This document shows positions 61,641-64,000 of a stretch of 64,000 nucleotides of DNA, one piece after another. The notes beneath the pieces are model-generated. The model did no database searches and was not told where the DNA came from. It saw only the letters and a list, made by a program, of their open reading frames with translations. The DNA is from DASUNQ01 sp044866775. GTDB taxonomy: Bacteria > Acidobacteriota > Thermoanaerobaculia > Multivoradales > UBA5704. Where the stretch lies: the NCBI GenBank assembly GCA_044866775.1, contig JBIOUG010000195.1, positions 1 to 64,000 on the forward strand, written 5' to 3'. A program made the position numbers and the translations under genes. Position 1 is the stretch's first letter. Each line of letters opens with the position of its first letter.

Positions 61641-62942
61641 GTGACCGCCGCCTCCAAGCTCCTGGCCCGGCTTCCGCCCCGCCGTCTCGCCAAGGTGGCG
61701 GTGATCCTCGCCGTCCTGCTCCTGGTCGGCGCGCACTGGGCGTTCTGGTACCTGCCGCGCGAGCGCGCGGCGGCTCCCGATCTCGACGACGTGCCGGCGC
61801 GGCTCCTCGCCTCCGGCGCCTGGGACGTCTGCCTCTGGATCCCCTACCCCCATCAGAACGTGGCGGCGCTGCAGGAGGCGGTGGGCGACTGGCCGGCCTG
61901 GGTGGCGGCGACCTCGCGTATCGCCGAGGTGCCGCCGCCGGCGCTCCCCGCGTTCGGCCCGTTCTCGCTCCCGCCCTCGCGCGAGCTGACCGTCTGCTCC
62001 GACCTCGACGGCGGGCGGCTGGCGGCGGCGGCGCGGGTCTACCCGGCCCTCGGCGCCGTCGCCCGCGTCGCCGGGCGGCTGGCCGGCAATCCCTGGCTCG
62101 CCGGCGGCACGGTGGCGGACGGGGAGCGGACACTCGCGGTCGGTTGGGAGAACGGGATCTGGACGGTCACGGGCGGCGAGGAGCCGCCGCGCGCGGCACC
62201 AGCCAGTGGGGGCGGCGCGGACGTGATCGCCGGCAAGGCGCTCGCCGCCCTCCGCCTCGAAGAAGGGATCTCGCGCTTCCCCTCGGGCACCTACCTCCTG
62301 CGGCGCAGCCAGGGCGACCTCGAGCTCCTGCTCGCGGGCGTCGAGACCCCCTACCTCGATCCGCGGCTCGCCGAGCTGCCCGCCGCCGACCGGCCGCTCC
62401 TCTTGGCCGCCACCGAGAGCGCCGGCGGCGACGACCGCGGCGCGCCGGCGGCGCTGGCGCTCTACGCCGGAGGCTCGGTCTCGCGCTTCCATCTCCCCGG
62501 GCTCGCGCTCTTCGAGGCGGCCGGGCGGGACGCGCCGCGGAGCAGCGGCTGGGCGCTGCCGGCCGGCGGCCTGCTGGAGCTGGTGCGCGGCGGGCTGCCC
62601 GACGCGCGGGTTGCGGGCTGGCGCATCGTCGCCCTCGACCGCGTCAGCCTCGAGCGGGCGGCGCGCCTCGCGCCGCGCCTCGCCACGGTCGCCGATCCGC
62701 GCGGGTCCGGCCGCCGCGGGCGTCTGGGGGTCGGCCTCTGGGCCGATCCGCGCGGCGCCCTCGGCGTCGTCCGCCGCGTCCGCACCGGCCTCGAGCGCGT
62801 ACCCCTGGTGAGCCGGTCGGAGGTCCAGCGCTGGCGCGACTGGGAGACCGTCCTCACCCCCCTCGCCGCCTGCCGCGAGCTGTCTCTCGTCTCCACCGAC
62901 TGGCCCGGCACCTTCCGCCTGCGGCTGGCCGGGTGCAATTGA
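61641..62942 (+). CDS. Membrane-anchored hypothetical protein
   Basis: A 433-residue protein from GTG 61641. One N-terminal helix (about residues 17-38, VAVILAVLLLVGAHWAFWYL) anchors a large periplasmic domain of alternating strands and Ala/Gly/Leu-rich helices (WDVCLWIPYPHQNVAALQE, FPSGTYLLRRSQGDLELLL). No catalytic or binding motif was recognised. Three Cys residues in the second half could form a disulfide. It is convergent with the TonB-domain gene; no partner suggests a role. Confidence 0.7.
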   Translation: MTAASKLLARLPPRRLAKVAVILAVLLLVGAHWAFWYLPRERAAAPDLDDVPARLLASGAWDVCLWIPYPHQNVAALQEAVGDWPAWVAATSRIAEVPPPALPAFGPFSLPPSRELTVCSDLDGGRLAAAARVYPALGAVARVAGRLAGNPWLAGGTVADGERTLAVGWENGIWTVTGGEEPPRAAPASGGGADVIAGKALAALRLEEGISRFPSGTYLLRRSQGDLELLLAGVETPYLDPRLAELPAADRPLLLAATESAGGDDRGAPAALALYAGGSVSRFHLPGLALFEAAGRDAPRSSGWALPAGGLLELVRGGLPDARVAGWRIVALDRVSLERAARLAPRLATVADPRGSGRRGRLGVGLWADPRGALGVVRRVRTGLERVPLVSRSEVQRWRDWETVLTPLAACRELSLVSTDWPGTFRLRLAGCN

Positions 62943-62987
62943 GCACCGCGACGACCTGGAAGAAGGCGACTCTGAGGCTGGGCCGGG

Positions 62988-63983
62988 TCACCGGGCGGCG
63001 GGCGGCGGCGGGGCGCCCGGCGGTTGGGTGTCCGGCGTCGGAGGCTCTGGAGCGGTCTCGGCGGCCGGCGCCTTGGCGCGCAGCTCGAGGGCGAGCTTCT
63101 GGAGCTCGCTCGCCTGTTCCTCCAGCGCCCGGCGCTCCTCGGCATCGGGCGTGAGCTTCGCCTTCTCGCGCAGCAGGAGGCTCTTGTAGCCGACCGCTTC
63201 GAGGGCGCCTTCCGGCTTCGTGGCCATGGCCTCGGACTCGGCCTGCAGCCCCAGCTCGACGACCTCGGCGCGCCGCTCGGCGCTCAGGGTCTGATCGTTG
63301 GCCGCCCACATGTACGCCACGGCGCCAACGCTGGCGAGGACCTCGTACCGTTCAGGGCCGCGATGGGCCAGTGCCAAGCGCCAGGCCTCGTCCAACCGGC
63401 CCTGGACCAGGAGCAGAAAGCACCGGGCGAGATCGAGCGCGGAATCCGCCGGGCGCTCGGTGGCCCAGCGATCGAGGAGCTCCATGGCCTCCTGATAGCG
63501 GTGGAACTGCAGGTGCGCTGCGAACTCGGGGTTCTTCTCCAGGAACTCGTGGAACGCGTTGCCAAGCGGGGGCGGACCGTCCTGGACCTGAAAGTTGACG
63601 GTCAGGGTGTAGTAGACCTTGACCGGCCGGCCGTCCATCGTGGCCGGCTTGAACTTCCACGTCCGAACGGCCTCCACGGCCGCCTGGTCGAGCCCCATGG
63701 GCAGGCCTTTGAGAACCTGTAGGTTGGTCACGTCGCCCTGCTCGTCGATGATCGCCTCCAGGATCACGATGCCCTGCACCCTGGCCTTGCGCGCCATCTC
63801 GGTATAGACCGGGTTCGCTCCCGAGAGCTTCTCCGGCCGGGTGACGTTCTCGCCGACCCGATACGGCGGCCCGGCCTCCGCGAGCGCCGCCGGTGTCTCG
63901 ACCGCCGAGGCTCCGCTGCCCAGAAGAAGGAGCAACGCAGGCACAAGGAGGACTCGCTTCGAAGCACCGGATTCGTAACGCAT
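62988..63983 (-). CDS. TonB C-terminal-domain protein with helical repeat tail
   Basis: A 331-residue exported protein; AAGGAGATCGGAG precedes ATG 63983 and a signal peptide (ending GASAVE) follows. Residues 40-130 are a TonB C-terminal domain: NPVYTEMARKARVQGIVILE, GLDQAAVEAVRTWKFKPATM, VKVYYTLTVNF. Unlike TonB it lacks an N-terminal membrane anchor and Pro-rich spacer. The remainder is helical, TPR-like (YQEAMELLDRWATERPADSA), with a Pro/Ala tail. Such proteins are common in Acidobacteria; they may act as periplasmic binders rather than energy transducers. Confidence 0.84.
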   Translation of the reverse strand: MRYESGASKRVLLVPALLLLLGSGASAVETPAALAEAGPPYRVGENVTRPEKLSGANPVYTEMARKARVQGIVILEAIIDEQGDVTNLQVLKGLPMGLDQAAVEAVRTWKFKPATMDGRPVKVYYTLTVNFQVQDGPPPLGNAFHEFLEKNPEFAAHLQFHRYQEAMELLDRWATERPADSALDLARCFLLLVQGRLDEAWRLALAHRGPERYEVLASVGAVAYMWAANDQTLSAERRAEVVELGLQAESEAMATKPEGALEAVGYKSLLLREKAKLTPDAEERRALEEQASELQKLALELRAKAPAAETAPEPPTPDTQPPGAPPPPAAR

Positions 63984-64000
63984 CTCCGATCTCCTTCCGG

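Overview
The window is about 70% GC, densely coded, and reads as a chromosome segment of a Gram-negative, soil or sediment type bacterium. The evidence for a Gram-negative envelope is an RND metal efflux pair, a TonB-domain protein and an outer-membrane beta-barrel. The mix of gene families (paired DUF3857/transglutaminase proteins, a PknB-type kinase fused to TPRs, a WD40 propeller protein, several dispersed hairpin repeats) suggests Acidobacteriota, perhaps a Thermoanaerobaculia-like lineage. That placement is inference from gene content; no rRNA or tRNA gene was seen.

Layout. 1-6441: cusB and a truncated cusA (copper/silver efflux), divergent from a secreted multicopper oxidase. 6588-15820: a 14-repeat WD40 protein, a polytopic membrane protein, two overlapping DUF3857/transglutaminase genes, a 51-residue membrane peptide, a 21-bp phased repeat array, a Cys-rich zinc-ribbon protein and a MNT nucleotidyltransferase. 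15854-19492, minus strand: a short ORF, a DUF885 protein, an MFS transporter and a beta-barrel.

19554-30765 is the centrepiece: a complete azole-RiPP (TOMM) type cluster. It has a promoter and a leader with two mutually exclusive hairpins, then a 60-residue precursor whose core is a duplicated Cys-Trp motif. This is followed by an Ocin-ThiF-like E1 partner, a YcaO cyclodehydratase, a degenerate and a normal SagB-type dehydrogenase, an ABC exporter, a double-domain M16 metallopeptidase and an amidohydrolase fused to a CIA30-like domain. Overlaps and short gaps indicate one operon. The likely sequence is E1-guided cyclisation of Cys to thiazoline, oxidation to thiazole, leader removal by M16 and export; the amidohydrolase would tailor the product or give immunity.

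30794-33481 (minus) carries an isoprenylcysteine-methyltransferase-like protein, a CmoA-like enzyme and a chorismate mutase/DAHP synthase. 33596-35280 is a defence/TA islet: an autoregulated Phd-PIN pair, a DNA methyltransferase remnant and a decayed HicB-like gene. 35539-46300 and 51625-55033 are surface polysaccharide regions (polyprenyl-phosphate sugar transferase, five glycosyltransferases, membrane proteins, and a secreted two-Ig beta-helix protein). Between them lie an LVIVD propeller protein, a frameshifted UPF0175/DUF3368 TA pair, a Fic protein, a DUF4926 gene and a second repeat array (42-bp units in 21-bp phase). 55037-63983 holds a hypothetical protein, the kinase, a large secreted DUF1566/Ig-like protein, a membrane-anchored hypothetical and a TonB-domain protein.

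Three dispersed repeat families run through the window: A (37 nt, one copy inside the kinase activation segment), B (covarying hairpin, three copies) and C (the sequence that translates to VILSEAKDL, one copy inside a glycosyltransferase gene).
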